In this document: positions 43,399-53,200 of the stretch, one piece after another
Layout of the letters: each line of letters begins with the position of its first letter
How positions within the stretch are numbered: position 1 is the stretch's first letter
Source of the DNA: Acidobacteriota bacterium
GTDB lineage: Bacteria; Acidobacteriota; Vicinamibacteria; Marinacidobacterales; Marinacidobacteraceae
DNA length: 64,000 nt
Assembly (NCBI GenBank): GCA_028877265.1
Contig: JAPPGX010000086.1
Coordinates: forward strand, 1 to 64,000
Reading direction: 5' to 3'
The notes under the pieces: model-generated
Told to the model about the DNA's origin: nothing
Databases searched by the model: none
What the model saw: only the letters and a program-made list of their open reading frames with translations
Position numbers and translations under genes: made by a program

Positions 43399-43404
43399 AG
43401 TTTA
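43399..43404 (-). promoter_or_regulatory. Candidate -10 element of the S9 peptidase gene
   Basis: TAAACT followed by CGCCGG on the minus strand, 51 bases before the ATG at 43348. No -35 match is seen. The gap to the divergent serine hydrolase gene also holds TTTAGTATC at 43469-43477, a possible plus-strand promoter. Confidence 0.35.
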
Positions 43405-43551
43405 CGGGAGACGGACGGCCGATGCCGGGCCACGGCCGGCCCGCGCCCGCCGGGTTTCCGAACCCCGGTTTAGTATCGAGGACCTGCGGCGCTGCGGGGC
43501 GTCGAATCTCCAGGCCGGAGTTCGTCCCCGGGGATCGCCGGAGAGGAGCCC

Positions 43552-44670
43552 ATGATGAACCGGAAAACCGCGACCGGCCCTGTTTCACGAGTACTCGTCG
43601 CGCTCCTGCCGGCGCTGGGTTTCGCCCTCGCCGCGGGGTCCGGCTGCGCCCAGCCAGCAGTCGAGCCGATGGCGGAGGTTGTCTACCCGGGTGCGTCGTG
43701 GGAACGGATCGCAGACCCGGCCGCCGCCGGATTCTCGGCCGAGGCGCTGGACGCGATCCACCCCTACGTGGACGGGATCAACACCACTGCCGTGATGGCC
43801 GTGGTCGGGGGCCGCGTCCTCTTCGAGCACGGGCCGGTGGATGAGATCAGCTATCTCGCCTCGGTCCGCAAGAGCATCCTCGCCATGCTCTACGGCCGCT
43901 ACGTGGAGGACGGGACGATCGATCTCGAGCTCACCCTCGAGGATCTGGAAATGGACGACGTCCAGGGCCTGCTGCCGATCGAGAAGCAGGCGCGGGTGCT
44001 GGATCTCGTCACCGCGCGCTCCGGGGTCTATCACCCGGCCTCGAACTCGGGGGACAACCTCGCGGACGCCCCGCCCCGCGGCTCGCAGGAGCCCGGCGCC
44101 TATTACCTGTACAGCAACTGGGACTTCAACGCGGCGGGCGCGGTGTTCGAACAACTCACCGAGCGCAACATCTACGACGCGCTCGGAACCGACCTCGCGC
44201 TCCCGCTCGGGTTCGAGGACTGGCACCGGTGGATCCACCGCAAGTCGGGAGACGCGACCCGGTCGCGCAACCTCGCCTACCACATGAACCTATCGACCCG
44301 CGACATGGCCCGGATCGGATACCTGATGCTGCGGGACGGCGTCTGGGAAGAGGAGCGCGTGCTTCCCGCGGGATGGGCCGGGCGGATCTCGGGCCTGGTC
44401 ACGCCGTCGGAGGAGATGAATCCCGAGCGCCGGCGGGGAGGCGAGTTCGGCTACGGATACATGTGGTGGGTGTGGGACGGCCCGGCGGTGCCGGAGGCGT
44501 TCCGGGGGGCCTACACCGGACGCGGCGCCTGGGGCCAGTTCATCACCGTCATCCCGTCGCTCGACATGGTCGTCGCGCACAAGACCGTGCCCGAGGTCGC
44601 CACGCCGTGGGACGACTACCGGGGGATCCTCGATCGCCTCGTGGCCGCCCACTGCGGCGCCGACTGCTGA
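43552..44670 (+). CDS. Serine hydrolase, class C beta-lactamase-like
   Basis: The 372-residue exported protein of the beta-lactamase/penicillin-binding-protein fold. The nucleophile is Ser104 in SVRK (SxxK, residues 104-107) and the second motif is the YSN triplet in YYLYSNWDFN. A C-terminal His-Lys-Thr (AHKTVPE) takes the place of the KTG box. Such proteins act as esterases, D-aminopeptidases or peptidoglycan-related hydrolases; beta-lactam resistance cannot be assumed. A signal peptide covers residues 1-32 and ends GSGC, a poor lipobox. GAGAGGAG lies before two adjacent ATG codons (43552 and 43555). Confidence 0.88.
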   Translation: MMNRKTATGPVSRVLVALLPALGFALAAGSGCAQPAVEPMAEVVYPGASWERIADPAAAGFSAEALDAIHPYVDGINTTAVMAVVGGRVLFEHGPVDEISYLASVRKSILAMLYGRYVEDGTIDLELTLEDLEMDDVQGLLPIEKQARVLDLVTARSGVYHPASNSGDNLADAPPRGSQEPGAYYLYSNWDFNAAGAVFEQLTERNIYDALGTDLALPLGFEDWHRWIHRKSGDATRSRNLAYHMNLSTRDMARIGYLMLRDGVWEEERVLPAGWAGRISGLVTPSEEMNPERRRGGEFGYGYMWWVWDGPAVPEAFRGAYTGRGAWGQFITVIPSLDMVVAHKTVPEVATPWDDYRGILDRLVAAHCGADC

Positions 44671-44697
44671 CGGCAGGCCAGGTCCTGGCGGCCGGCG

Positions 44698-45867
44698 TCA
44701 CCACGTCTGGGCTTCGTCCGAATAGAGCTTGAGCGGCAACCGGTACGAGATGCCGGTGTCTTCGAGCGTCGCGTGCTCGACGAGTTCGGCGAAGCGATTG
44801 GCGCGCGTCACGTAGGTCCGGCCCAGCAGCCGATCGAAGAGCCCGCCCATGCGGCGCTGGAGGCGCATCCCGAAGAGCATTCCCGCGGTGTGCTGGCGCG
44901 GGAACCTCAGCTTGTCGGCGAGTTCGTGACCGACGAGGGCCCGCGAAACCCGAAGACCGTAGTCCGCCAGCGCCGCCCGTTCGCCCGGCTCGGATAGCCC
45001 GATCACCACGGGCGCGACGTTCAGCAGCGAGTTGGCCATGACGATGGCGGACTCGCCCGGCTCCGGTTCACAGGCGGCGCCGATACGGCATATGTCGAGG
45101 GCGCTGGCCTCGTCGCGAAACAGGATGGCGTCCGGCACGCCGAGCAGAACCGCCGTATAGCGCCAGATGTGCATGTAACCGGCGCGTCCCTCCGGAGTCA
45201 GCCTCGCCCCGAGCCGCTCCACGTCGTCGAGAAGCATCGCCGAGAAAACGCCGGAGGCGAGCGCCAGGTGGGCGCTGCTCAGCGGTACCCCGTACACCGA
45301 CTCGTCCCACTCACCCGATTCCCGAATCAGCCTTCGCACCTGCGCGTGCACGAAGCGGATCCGGACGGTGTACTTCCAGCCGTCCGCCTGTCGCTCGAGG
45401 CCGCCCGGAAACGTGACCTCGACGAGTTGCCGGATGTTGTGTTTCAGCCTCCGGACCGCGTGATCGATCAACCGGCCGGTGGTGAAGAACGACAGGCTGA
45501 TCAGCGTCGAGAACCCCCGCACCAGACCTCCGGCAAGAAGGCCGAGAATGAAGAGGTCGGGGTCGGCCTGGAAGGCTCCACAGCCTGCGTTCAACGCACG
45601 GCGGTCGAGCCACAGAGGGGGCGCCGAAGTCCGCTCGAAGAACTCCCTCAGTGCGGCAGGCGCCTCGGCGAGCCTGGCTTCGTCCTGTTCCATCCCGGCA
45701 TCCAGCAGCCGATGGATCGCGGCATCGCGGTAACCCGCGAGGGAAGCGACGGCGGCGTCGGCCAACGGGTCACCCATGGTGGCGTGCCGCACGTACCGAT
45801 GGGCAAGCTTCGGATTCATTCTTGCCGCCCGTTCGAGACCCGGGCGGTAGGCAGTGGGAACCAGCAT
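44698..45867 (-). CDS. DUF2236 (MpaB/latex-clearing-protein-like) oxygenase
   Basis: The 389-residue protein has the all-helical fold of the DUF2236 family, which includes the b-type-haem latex-clearing protein Lcp and MpaB. The RIRFVHAQVRRLI segment (about residue 170) matches the Arg/His motif that surrounds the haem in Lcp. AGGLVRGFSTLISLSFF and TGRLIDHAVRRLKHNIRQL are also family-like. There is no signal peptide. The enzyme would cleave a hydrophobic substrate with oxygen; the substrate is unknown. A small palindrome lies 17 bases upstream of the ATG and may be a repressor site. It converges with the serine hydrolase gene. Confidence 0.8.
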   Translation of the reverse strand: MLVPTAYRPGLERAARMNPKLAHRYVRHATMGDPLADAAVASLAGYRDAAIHRLLDAGMEQDEARLAEAPAALREFFERTSAPPLWLDRRALNAGCGAFQADPDLFILGLLAGGLVRGFSTLISLSFFTTGRLIDHAVRRLKHNIRQLVEVTFPGGLERQADGWKYTVRIRFVHAQVRRLIRESGEWDESVYGVPLSSAHLALASGVFSAMLLDDVERLGARLTPEGRAGYMHIWRYTAVLLGVPDAILFRDEASALDICRIGAACEPEPGESAIVMANSLLNVAPVVIGLSEPGERAALADYGLRVSRALVGHELADKLRFPRQHTAGMLFGMRLQRRMGGLFDRLLGRTYVTRANRFAELVEHATLEDTGISYRLPLKLYSDEAQTW

Positions 45868-45883
45868 AGAGTTGTCGAATCTG

Positions 45884-45896
45884 ACACTCTCAGTGT
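45884..45896. promoter_or_regulatory. Palindrome upstream of the DUF2236 gene
   Basis: ACACT-CTC-AGTGT, 5-bp arms with a 3-bp spacer, just before the ATG at 45867. TetR-type operators often look like this, but arms this short can occur by chance. Confidence 0.25.
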
Positions 45897-46012
45897 AGCT
45901 CCATGAGTTGCCGAAGTGTTACGGGCCACCGGGTGGGCTCAACCCGCCACGCCGCGCGGCGACGTGGCGAGTCCCGCCGGACCCTCGCCGACTGGTGGAA
46001 TGGCTCCCCCCG

Positions 46013-46018
46013 TAGAAT
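46013..46018 (+). promoter_or_regulatory. Candidate -10 element of the cysD-cysNC operon
   Basis: TAGAAT followed by CCCGCGCCG, 85 bases before the cysD ATG. No -35 is evident. The remaining leader holds a short direct repeat (GCAGTGG, GCAGTGC). Confidence 0.35.
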
Positions 46019-46103
46019 CCCGCGCCGTCCAGAGACGTATGTGGGACGACGGGCAGTGGGCAGTGCGGATCGTGTGTCCCGGAGCCGAGCGGCGGGACCC
46101 GGA

Positions 46104-47027
46104 ATGACGGCCGGCACGACCCCGCCGGACCGCGGTCCGATCCTCGGAACCCTCGAGTCCGAGGCGATCGAGATCCTGCGCGAGGGGGTTGCGACCGCGG
46201 AGCGGCCGGTGATGCTCTATTCCATCGGCAAGGACTCCTCGGTGCTGCTCCACCTGGCCCGGAAGGCCTTCTGGCCGGCAGCGGTCCCCTTCCCGCTCCT
46301 GCACATCGACACCACCTGGAAGTTCCGGGAGATGATCGCCTTCCGGGACCGGACGGCGGCGGAACTCGGCCTTGATCTGCGCGTCCACACCAACGAAGAG
46401 GGACTTCGGAGCGGGATCAACCCCTTCGACCACGGGTCCGCCCACTACACCGACGTCATGAAGACCGAGGCCCTCCGCCAGGCGCTCGATGCCGGCCGCC
46501 ACGACATCATCTTCGGCGGGGCCCGCCGGGACGAGGAACGCTCGCGGGCCAAGGAACGGGTCTTCTCGCTGCGGACCGCGGGCCACCGTTGGGAACCCCG
46601 GGCGCAGCGTCCCGAGATCTGGAACCTCTACAACACCCGCCTGCGGCCCGGTGAGTCGCTGCGCGTTTCGCCGCTCTCCAACTGGACCGAGACGGATGTG
46701 TGGCGCTACGTCGCCGCAGAGGGCATCCCCGTGGTCCCGCTCTACTTCGCAAGCAAGCGGCCGGTGGTAGAGCGCGAGGGTGGGCTCGTCCTGGTGGACG
46801 ACGAGCGGATGCGCCTTCGTCCCGGAGAGGAGCCGGCGATCCGCCGCGTCCGCTTCCGCACGCTGGGCTGCTATCCGCTGACCGCCGGGATCGAGAGCGA
46901 GGCCGGCACCGTGGAGGCGATCCTCGCCGAGACGCTGGCGGCGAACCGCTCGGAACGCCAGGGGCGACGGATCGACCACGACGGCGAGGCGCCCATGGAG
47001 CGCAGAAAGCGCGAGGGGTACTTCTGA
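46104..47027 (+). CDS. cysD: Sulfate adenylyltransferase subunit 2
   Basis: The 307-residue small subunit of ATP sulfurylase forms adenosine 5'-phosphosulfate from ATP and sulfate. It belongs to the PAPS-reductase/N-type ATPase fold, with the PP-loop [50 protein letters not shown] and [13 protein letters not shown]. Length and motifs are normal. The ATG at 46104 is chosen because the upstream frame is not protein-like. Its TGA overlaps the ATG of cysNC (TGATG), reflecting assembly of the CysDN complex. Confidence 0.95.
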   Translation: MTAGTTPPDRGPILGTLESEAIEILREGVATAERPVMLYSIGKDSSVLLHLARKAFWPAAVPFPLLHIDTTWKFREMIAFRDRTAAELGLDLRVHTNEEGLRSGINPFDHGSAHYTDVMKTEALRQALDAGRHDIIFGGARRDEERSRAKERVFSLRTAGHRWEPRAQRPEIWNLYNTRLRPGESLRVSPLSNWTETDVWRYVAAEGIPVVPLYFASKRPVVEREGGLVLVDDERMRLRPGEEPAIRRVRFRTLGCYPLTAGIESEAGTVEAILAETLAANRSERQGRRIDHDGEAPMERRKREGYF

Positions 47028-48850
47028 TGCTCCCTCCCCTCCGGCTGGTCCTGTGCGGCAGCGTGGACGACGGCAAGAGCACGCTGATCGGCCGCCTGCT
47101 CCACGAGTGCCAGGCGGTTCACGAGGACCAGCTGCAGGCGGTGGCGCAGGCTTCGCGACGTTACGGCACCCAGGGCAGCGACCCCGACCTGGCGCTCCTC
47201 ATGGACGGCCTCATGGCCGAACGCGAGCAGGGCATCACCATCGATGTCGCCTGGCGCCGTTTCGAAACGCCCCGCCGCGCGTTCTTCGTGGCGGACGCTC
47301 CGGGCCACGAGCAGTACACCCGCAACATGGCGACCGGCGCCTCGACGGCGGACTTCGCCGTCGTGCTCGTGGACGCCGAAAAGGGCGTGCTTCCCCAGAC
47401 CGCCCGGCACAGCCGGATCGCCGGGATGCTCGGCATCCGCCACGTGGTGCTCGCGGTGAACAAGATGGACCGCGTCGGCTGGGACCGGACCCGTTTCGAC
47501 GCCATCGCCGGCGCCTACCGGGCGGTGGCGGAGGACACCGGAATCACCGGGATGCGGGCAATTCCGCTGTCGGCGCTCACCGGCGAGAACGTGACGCGGC
47601 ACGGGGCACGGGCCGGCTGGTATTCCGGGCCGACGCTCCTCGATCACCTGGAAACGGTGGAGGCCGCGCCTCCCGGCGGGAACGAATCCTTCCGGATGCC
47701 GGTCCAGTACGTGAACCGGCCGCACTCCGACTTCCGCGGGTACTGCGGCAGGATCGCGTCGGGCGCGGTCGCGGCCGGCGACCGGGTGCGGATCTTCCCC
47801 GGGGGAACGGAAACGGAAATCGAGCGGATCGTCGTCCGGAAAGGGGAACGCGAACGGGCGGAGCGCGGCGACTCGGTCACCCTGATGCTGAGGGAAGAGC
47901 GGGACGTGAGCCGCGGCGACGTGATCGCAGCAGCGGACGCCCCCGTCGAAGTCGCCGACCAGTTCCAGGCGCAGTTACTCTGGATGGGCGACGCGCCGTT
48001 GGTCGTCGGCCGCCCCCACCTGCTCAAGCTCCACGCCCGGGAGACCGGCGCCACCGTCACCCGGATCAGGCACCGGCTGGACGTCGTGGACGGCCGCACC
48101 CGCCCGGCGTCCACCCTCGGACTGAACGACATCGGCTCGGTCAACCTGGAAACCGACCGGCCCCTGCCCTTCGCCCGCTACGACGAGAACCGCACGCTCG
48201 GCGGGTTCGTCCTTCTGGACAGGCGTACCGGCGCCACCGTGGGCGCTGGCATGGTGCGTTTCCCCCTGATGCGGGCCGCCAACCTCCGCTGGCAGGATTT
48301 TGACGTCACGCGGGAGACGCGCGCCCAAGCCAAGGGGCAGCGGCCACGCTGCCTGTGGCTGACCGGGCTCCCGGGGTCTGGCAAATCCACGATCGCCAAC
48401 CTGCTCGAAAAGCGGCTGGTCGCCGAGGGGCGGCACACCTACGTGCTGGACGGCGACAACGTCCGCCACGGCCTGAACCGGGACCTCGGGTTCACCGAGG
48501 CCGACCGCGTCGAGAACATCCGCCGGGTGGCCGAGGTGGCCCGCCTCATGGTGGACGCCGGCCTGATCGTGATCGTGGCCTTCATCAGTCCCTACCGCGC
48601 CGAGCGCGAATTCGCGCGCGGCCGCTTCGAACCCGGCGACTTCCGGGAGATCTTCGTGGATGCGCCCCTCGGAATCTGCGAGGCCCGGGACCCGAAGGGC
48701 CTCTACGCCCGGGCGCGGCGTGGGGAGGTGAAGAACTTCACCGGAATCAGCAGTCCCTACGAACCCCCGGAAGGGCCGGACCTCCGGCTGGACACCGGAA
48801 CCGAGTCACCGGAGCGCTGCGTGGAACGCGTGCTGGAGTCCCTGGACTAG
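47027..48850 (+). CDS. cysNC: Bifunctional CysN-CysC (GTPase subunit and APS kinase)
   Basis: The 607-residue fusion. Residues 1-430 are the CysN GTPase that powers APS formation, with G1 GSVDDGKST, switch region [25 protein letters not shown] and NKMD, and two beta-barrel domains. Residues 440-607 are APS kinase, with P-loop GLPGSGKST (about residue 446), [31 protein letters not shown] and [12 protein letters not shown]. The product is PAPS, used for sulfate reduction or sulfation. No cysH, cysIJ or sulfotransferase is in the window, so its further use is open. It converges on kynU with a 10-base gap. Confidence 0.96.
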   Translation: MLPPLRLVLCGSVDDGKSTLIGRLLHECQAVHEDQLQAVAQASRRYGTQGSDPDLALLMDGLMAEREQGITIDVAWRRFETPRRAFFVADAPGHEQYTRNMATGASTADFAVVLVDAEKGVLPQTARHSRIAGMLGIRHVVLAVNKMDRVGWDRTRFDAIAGAYRAVAEDTGITGMRAIPLSALTGENVTRHGARAGWYSGPTLLDHLETVEAAPPGGNESFRMPVQYVNRPHSDFRGYCGRIASGAVAAGDRVRIFPGGTETEIERIVVRKGERERAERGDSVTLMLREERDVSRGDVIAAADAPVEVADQFQAQLLWMGDAPLVVGRPHLLKLHARETGATVTRIRHRLDVVDGRTRPASTLGLNDIGSVNLETDRPLPFARYDENRTLGGFVLLDRRTGATVGAGMVRFPLMRAANLRWQDFDVTRETRAQAKGQRPRCLWLTGLPGSGKSTIANLLEKRLVAEGRHTYVLDGDNVRHGLNRDLGFTEADRVENIRRVAEVARLMVDAGLIVIVAFISPYRAEREFARGRFEPGDFREIFVDAPLGICEARDPKGLYARARRGEVKNFTGISSPYEPPEGPDLRLDTGTESPERCVERVLESLD

Positions 48851-48860
48851 CAGCGATGAC

Positions 48861-50135
48861 TCAGGTCACCGGGTGCCGGCGGCGGAAGCGCGGTTCTTCG
48901 TACTCCCTGCTCGCCAGGACCTCGCGCAGCGCTTCGACCGCGTCCCAGACATCCCGGTACCGCACGTAGAGCGGAGCGAAGCCGAACCGGAGGAGGTCCG
49001 GTTCCCGGAAGTCCCCGACCACCCCCCTCGCGATGAGGGCCTGCATCACCGGATAACCGTCGGGATGCCGGAGCGAGACCTGACTCCCCCGGCGCCGGGC
49101 GTCGCCGGGACCGGCGGACTCGACCCCGAACTCCCCGAGCCGCTCGGCGGCGAGCCGCAGGAGGAGGTCCCCGAGGGCCTCGCTCTTGGCCTGTAGCGCC
49201 GCCAGATCGACGCCCTCGAAAGTTCGGAGCCCCTCCTCGAGCGCCATCATGGAGAGGATCCCCGGGGTCCCGCTCAGGAAACGCCGCATTCCCGCCGCCG
49301 GCCGGTAGCGGGTTTCGAATTCGAAGGGGCTGTGGTGCCCCATCCATCCGGACAGCGGCGTGTCGAGGGACTGCTGGAGCCGGCGCGCGACGTACAGGAA
49401 ACCGGGCGCCCCGGGACCGCCGTTCAGATACTTGTAGCCGCAGCCGACCGCGAACTCGACCCCATCGCCGTTCAGGTGCAGCGGGAAGGCCCCGGCGCTG
49501 TGGCTCAGGTCCCAGACGACGGGGACCCCCGCGTCCCGGGCGGCCGCGGTGAGCCGGCGGAGGTCGTGTTTCCGGCCGGTCCGGAAGTCCACCTGGGTCA
49601 GCGTCGCGACCGCCACCTCAGGTCCGAGCGCGGCCTCGAAATCGTCCGGGGGCACGATGCGAAGCTCGGCGCCGCTCTCCCGGAGCAGGCTCACGAGCCC
49701 CTCGGCCATGTAGAGGTCGGTGGGGAAGTTCGTCGCTTCGGCCAGCACCACCCGCCGCGACCCCGGACGCCGCAGCAGGGCGGCGAGGAGCTTGAAGAGG
49801 TTGAGGGACACGGAGTCGGCGGCAATCACCTCGTCGTCCCCGGCGCCGAGCAGCGGCGCGATCCGCGCCCCGACCCGCTCGGGCAGCCGGAACCAGCCGT
49901 GACGGTTCCAGGAGGCGACGAGATCCCGGCCCCACTCGTCGGCGAGCAGCGACTCGACGCGTGCGCGCATTCCCACGGACGGGGGTCCCAGCGAGTTCCC
50001 GTCGAGGTAGATCACGCCCTCGGGGAGCTCGAACCGGTCACGGAAGGAGGCCAGCGGATCGTTCCGGTCCCGTTCGAGAACGTCTTCGCGCCGAAGCGGT
50101 CCGGCGACGCTCGCCGCCGCCCGGTCTCCATGCAT
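48861..50135 (-). CDS. kynU: Kynureninase
   Basis: The 424-residue PLP enzyme cleaves kynurenine to anthranilate and alanine in tryptophan breakdown. Recognisable parts are YLDGNSLGPPS, SWNRHGWFRLPERVG, AADSVSLNLFKLLAALL, WDLSHSAGAFPLHLN and the PLP lysine in CGYKYLNGGPGAPGFLYV. DFREPDLLRFGFAPLYVRY near the C-terminus is also typical. Length is normal. It is divergent from lhr, with 74 bases between, and no other kynurenine-pathway gene is visible. No ribosome-binding site precedes the ATG at 50135. Confidence 0.95.
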   Translation of the reverse strand: MHGDRAAASVAGPLRREDVLERDRNDPLASFRDRFELPEGVIYLDGNSLGPPSVGMRARVESLLADEWGRDLVASWNRHGWFRLPERVGARIAPLLGAGDDEVIAADSVSLNLFKLLAALLRRPGSRRVVLAEATNFPTDLYMAEGLVSLLRESGAELRIVPPDDFEAALGPEVAVATLTQVDFRTGRKHDLRRLTAAARDAGVPVVWDLSHSAGAFPLHLNGDGVEFAVGCGYKYLNGGPGAPGFLYVARRLQQSLDTPLSGWMGHHSPFEFETRYRPAAGMRRFLSGTPGILSMMALEEGLRTFEGVDLAALQAKSEALGDLLLRLAAERLGEFGVESAGPGDARRRGSQVSLRHPDGYPVMQALIARGVVGDFREPDLLRFGFAPLYVRYRDVWDAVEALREVLASREYEEPRFRRRHPVT

Positions 50136-50170
50136 GGAAGGGATTATTCCGCTCGGCGCCCCTCCCGCAC

Positions 50171-50176
50171 TACATT
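50171..50176 (+). promoter_or_regulatory. Candidate -10 element of lhr
   Basis: TACATT followed by GCCCCTTCC, 33 bases before the GTG start of lhr, in the short gap between divergent genes. Confidence 0.3.
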
Positions 50177-50209
50177 GCCCCTTCCAACGTTTCCAGTGGC
50201 CAGACCCCG

Positions 50210-53200
50210 GTGAGCTCTTCCCTGTCCCGCTTCGACCCCGCCGTCGCCGGTTGGTTCCGGGAGCGGTTCGAGGCCCCCACCGAGCCGCAGGAAAAGGGAT
50301 GGCCCGCCATCGCGCGGGGCGAGGACGTGCTGATCACCGCGCCGACCGGTTCGGGGAAGACGCTGGCTGCGTTCCTCTTCGCGCTGGACAGGCTGACGCG
50401 GGAGGCCCGGGGCGGGGCGCTCCCGGACGAGACCCGGGTGGTCTACGTCTCGCCGCTGAAGGCGCTGAGCGCCGACATCCGGCGCAATCTCGAGGTCCCG
50501 CTCGCCGGCATCGCCGCTCGTGCGAAAGCGGACGGGGAGCCGCTGCCACCGGTCCGCGCCGAACTCCGCACCGGAGACACCCCCGCGGCCGAACGGGCCC
50601 GGATGACGAGGAAGCCGCCCCACATCCTGGTCACGACCCCCGAATCGCTCTACCTGCTGCTCACCGCGGCCCGCGGGCGGGAGATGCTCCGCACCGCGGA
50701 CAGCGTGATCGTGGACGAGATCCACGCGCTCGCCCGCGACAAGCGGGGCACCCACCTGGCGCTCTCCCTCGAACGCCTCGACCGGCTCGCCGCCCGGCCG
50801 CTCCAGCGCATCGGACTCTCGGCGACGGTGCGGCCGCTTTCCGAGGTCGCCCGGTTCCTCAGCCCGCGGACGCCGGAGGGGTCGACGGCGGTTCCCGTCG
50901 GGCACCGGCGGGCGATGGACCTGGCGGTGGAGGTGCCGGATTCCGAACTCGGGGCGGTCGCCACCCACGAGGTCATGGAAGACATCCGGGACCGGATCGC
51001 CGCGCTCATCGAGGCGCACGACACCACCCTGGTGTTCGTGAATACCCGGCGGATGGCGGAGCGGCTGACCCACGTGCTGGCGGAACGCCTGCCCGAGGAC
51101 GCGGTGCTGGCCCATCACGGGAGCCTCGCCCGGGAGGTGCGGCTCGAAGCCGAGCGGCGCCTCCACTCCGGGGAGGTCCGGGCGATCGTCGCGACCGCCT
51201 CGCTCGAACTGGGGATCGACATCGGCTCGGTGGACCTGGCGTGCCAGCTCGGCTCGCCGCGTTCCATCGCGGTGGCGCTCCAGCGGGTGGGGCGCTCGGG
51301 CCACTGGCTCGGCGCCATCCCGAAGGGACGGTTCTTCCCCACCACCCGCGACGAGCTGGTCGAATGCGCGGCGCTGATGGCCGCCGTGGAGTCCGGCGAC
51401 CTCGACCGGATCCGCATTCCCGAAGCGCCGCTCGACATCCTGGCGCAGCAACTCGTCGCCGAAGCGGGCGCGACGCCGGAGGAACGGCACGATCTGGACA
51501 GCCTGTTCGGTTTCGCGCGCGGCGCCTATCCCTACCGCCGTCTCGAGCGGGCGGCTTTCGACGCGGTCGTCGGAGTGCTCGCCGAGGGCGTCGCGACCAC
51601 CCGGGGACGCCGGGGCGCCTTCCTGCACCGGGACTCCGTCGCGGGCACGGTCCGCGCCCGCCGGAACGCCCGCCTCGCGGCCATCCAGAACGGCGGCGCG
51701 ATTCCGGAAACGGCGCAGTACCAGGTGGTCGCCGAGCCCGACGACCGGGTGGTGGGCCAACTCGACGAGGACTTCGCCATCGAGAGCACCGCGGGCGACG
51801 TGTTCCTGCTGGGCACCACCTCCTGGCGGATCCGGCGGATCGCCCAGGGACAGGTCCGGGTCGAAGACGCCCAGGGCGCCGCGCCCACCATTCCCTTCTG
51901 GCGGGGCGAGGCGCCCGGCCGGACCGCGGAGTTGAGCGCGCGGGTGGCGGAGCTCCGCGAACGGGTGGACCAGGGCGCCGCGGAGGCGCGAAGCGGGTTG
52001 CAGCGCGATTCCCACCTCGACGCCGCCGGGACCGATCAGGTCCTCCGCTACCTCGCCGCCGGCAGGGCCGCCCTCGGGGCCATGCCGAGCCAGCGGACCG
52101 TGGTCGCCGAGCGCTTCTTCGACGACTCGGGCGGCATGCAGCTCGTCATCCACGCTCCCTTCGGCAGCCGGATCAACCGCGCCTGGGGACTCGCCCTCCG
52201 GAAGCGCTTCTGCCGCTCCTTCAACCTGGAACTCCAGGCGGCGGCGACCGACGACGGCATCGTCATCTCGCTCACCGACCTGCACTCCTTCCCGCTCGAA
52301 TCCGTCTTCTCGTTCCTGAAACCCGGCAACCTGGAACACGTGCTCACCCAGGCGGTCCTCGGGGTTCCGCTCTTCGCGGCGCGCTGGCGCTGGGCGGTCT
52401 CGCGGGCGCTCCAGGTGCCCCGCCGCCGGCACGGCCAGCGCGTTCCCCCTCCGATCCAGCGAATGCTCACCGACGACCTGCTCGCCGCGGTGTTCCCGGA
52501 CCAGGCCGCCTGCGCCGAGAACCTCGCCGGCGAGGTCCGGATTCCGGAGCATCCGCTGGTGGACGAGGCGATCCGCGACTGCCTGCGCGAGGCGCTGGAT
52601 GTCGACGGCCTCCGCACGCTCCTCGAGGACATCGGGGACGGGAAGGTCCGCACCGTGGCGGTGGACACCCCCGAGGCGTCCCCCTTCGCGGCCGAGATCC
52701 TGAACGCCAACCCGTTCGCCTTCCTCGACCCGGCCCCGCTCGAAGAACGCCGCTCGCGGGCCGTGCGGATGCGCCGGTCGCTCCCGCCCGAGTTCGACAC
52801 CGAGGCGGTGCTCGACCCCGAAGCGATCGCGCAGGCCGCCGCGGAAGCGGCGCCGCTGGTTCGGGACGCAGACGAACTCCACGACGCGCTCCTCACGCTC
52901 GGAGCCGTCCGGGAGACACCGGAGTGGAGCGGGTTCTTCGAGGAACTCGAGGCCGGGAACCGCGCCGGGACGGTGGTCGCCGGAGACGCCCGGTTCTGGG
53001 TGGCCGCGGAACGGTTGGGGCTCGCCCGGGCCGTCTGGCCGGACGCCTTGCTTCCCCCTCGGGCCCCGGCCCCGGACGACGGCGACGCCGCGGACACTCG
53101 GGCGGAAGCGGTGGCTGCGATTCTGCGCGGGGTGATGGACTGCTCCGGTCCGGTCACCGTCGCCGCGCTCGCCGCCCGCCTCGCCCTTCCCGAAGCCCGG

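Noticed and set aside
45901-46103. Possible riboswitch upstream of cysD
   Set aside because: No SAM-type or other known conserved core was found by eye; only a short direct repeat and a promoter-like hexamer are seen.
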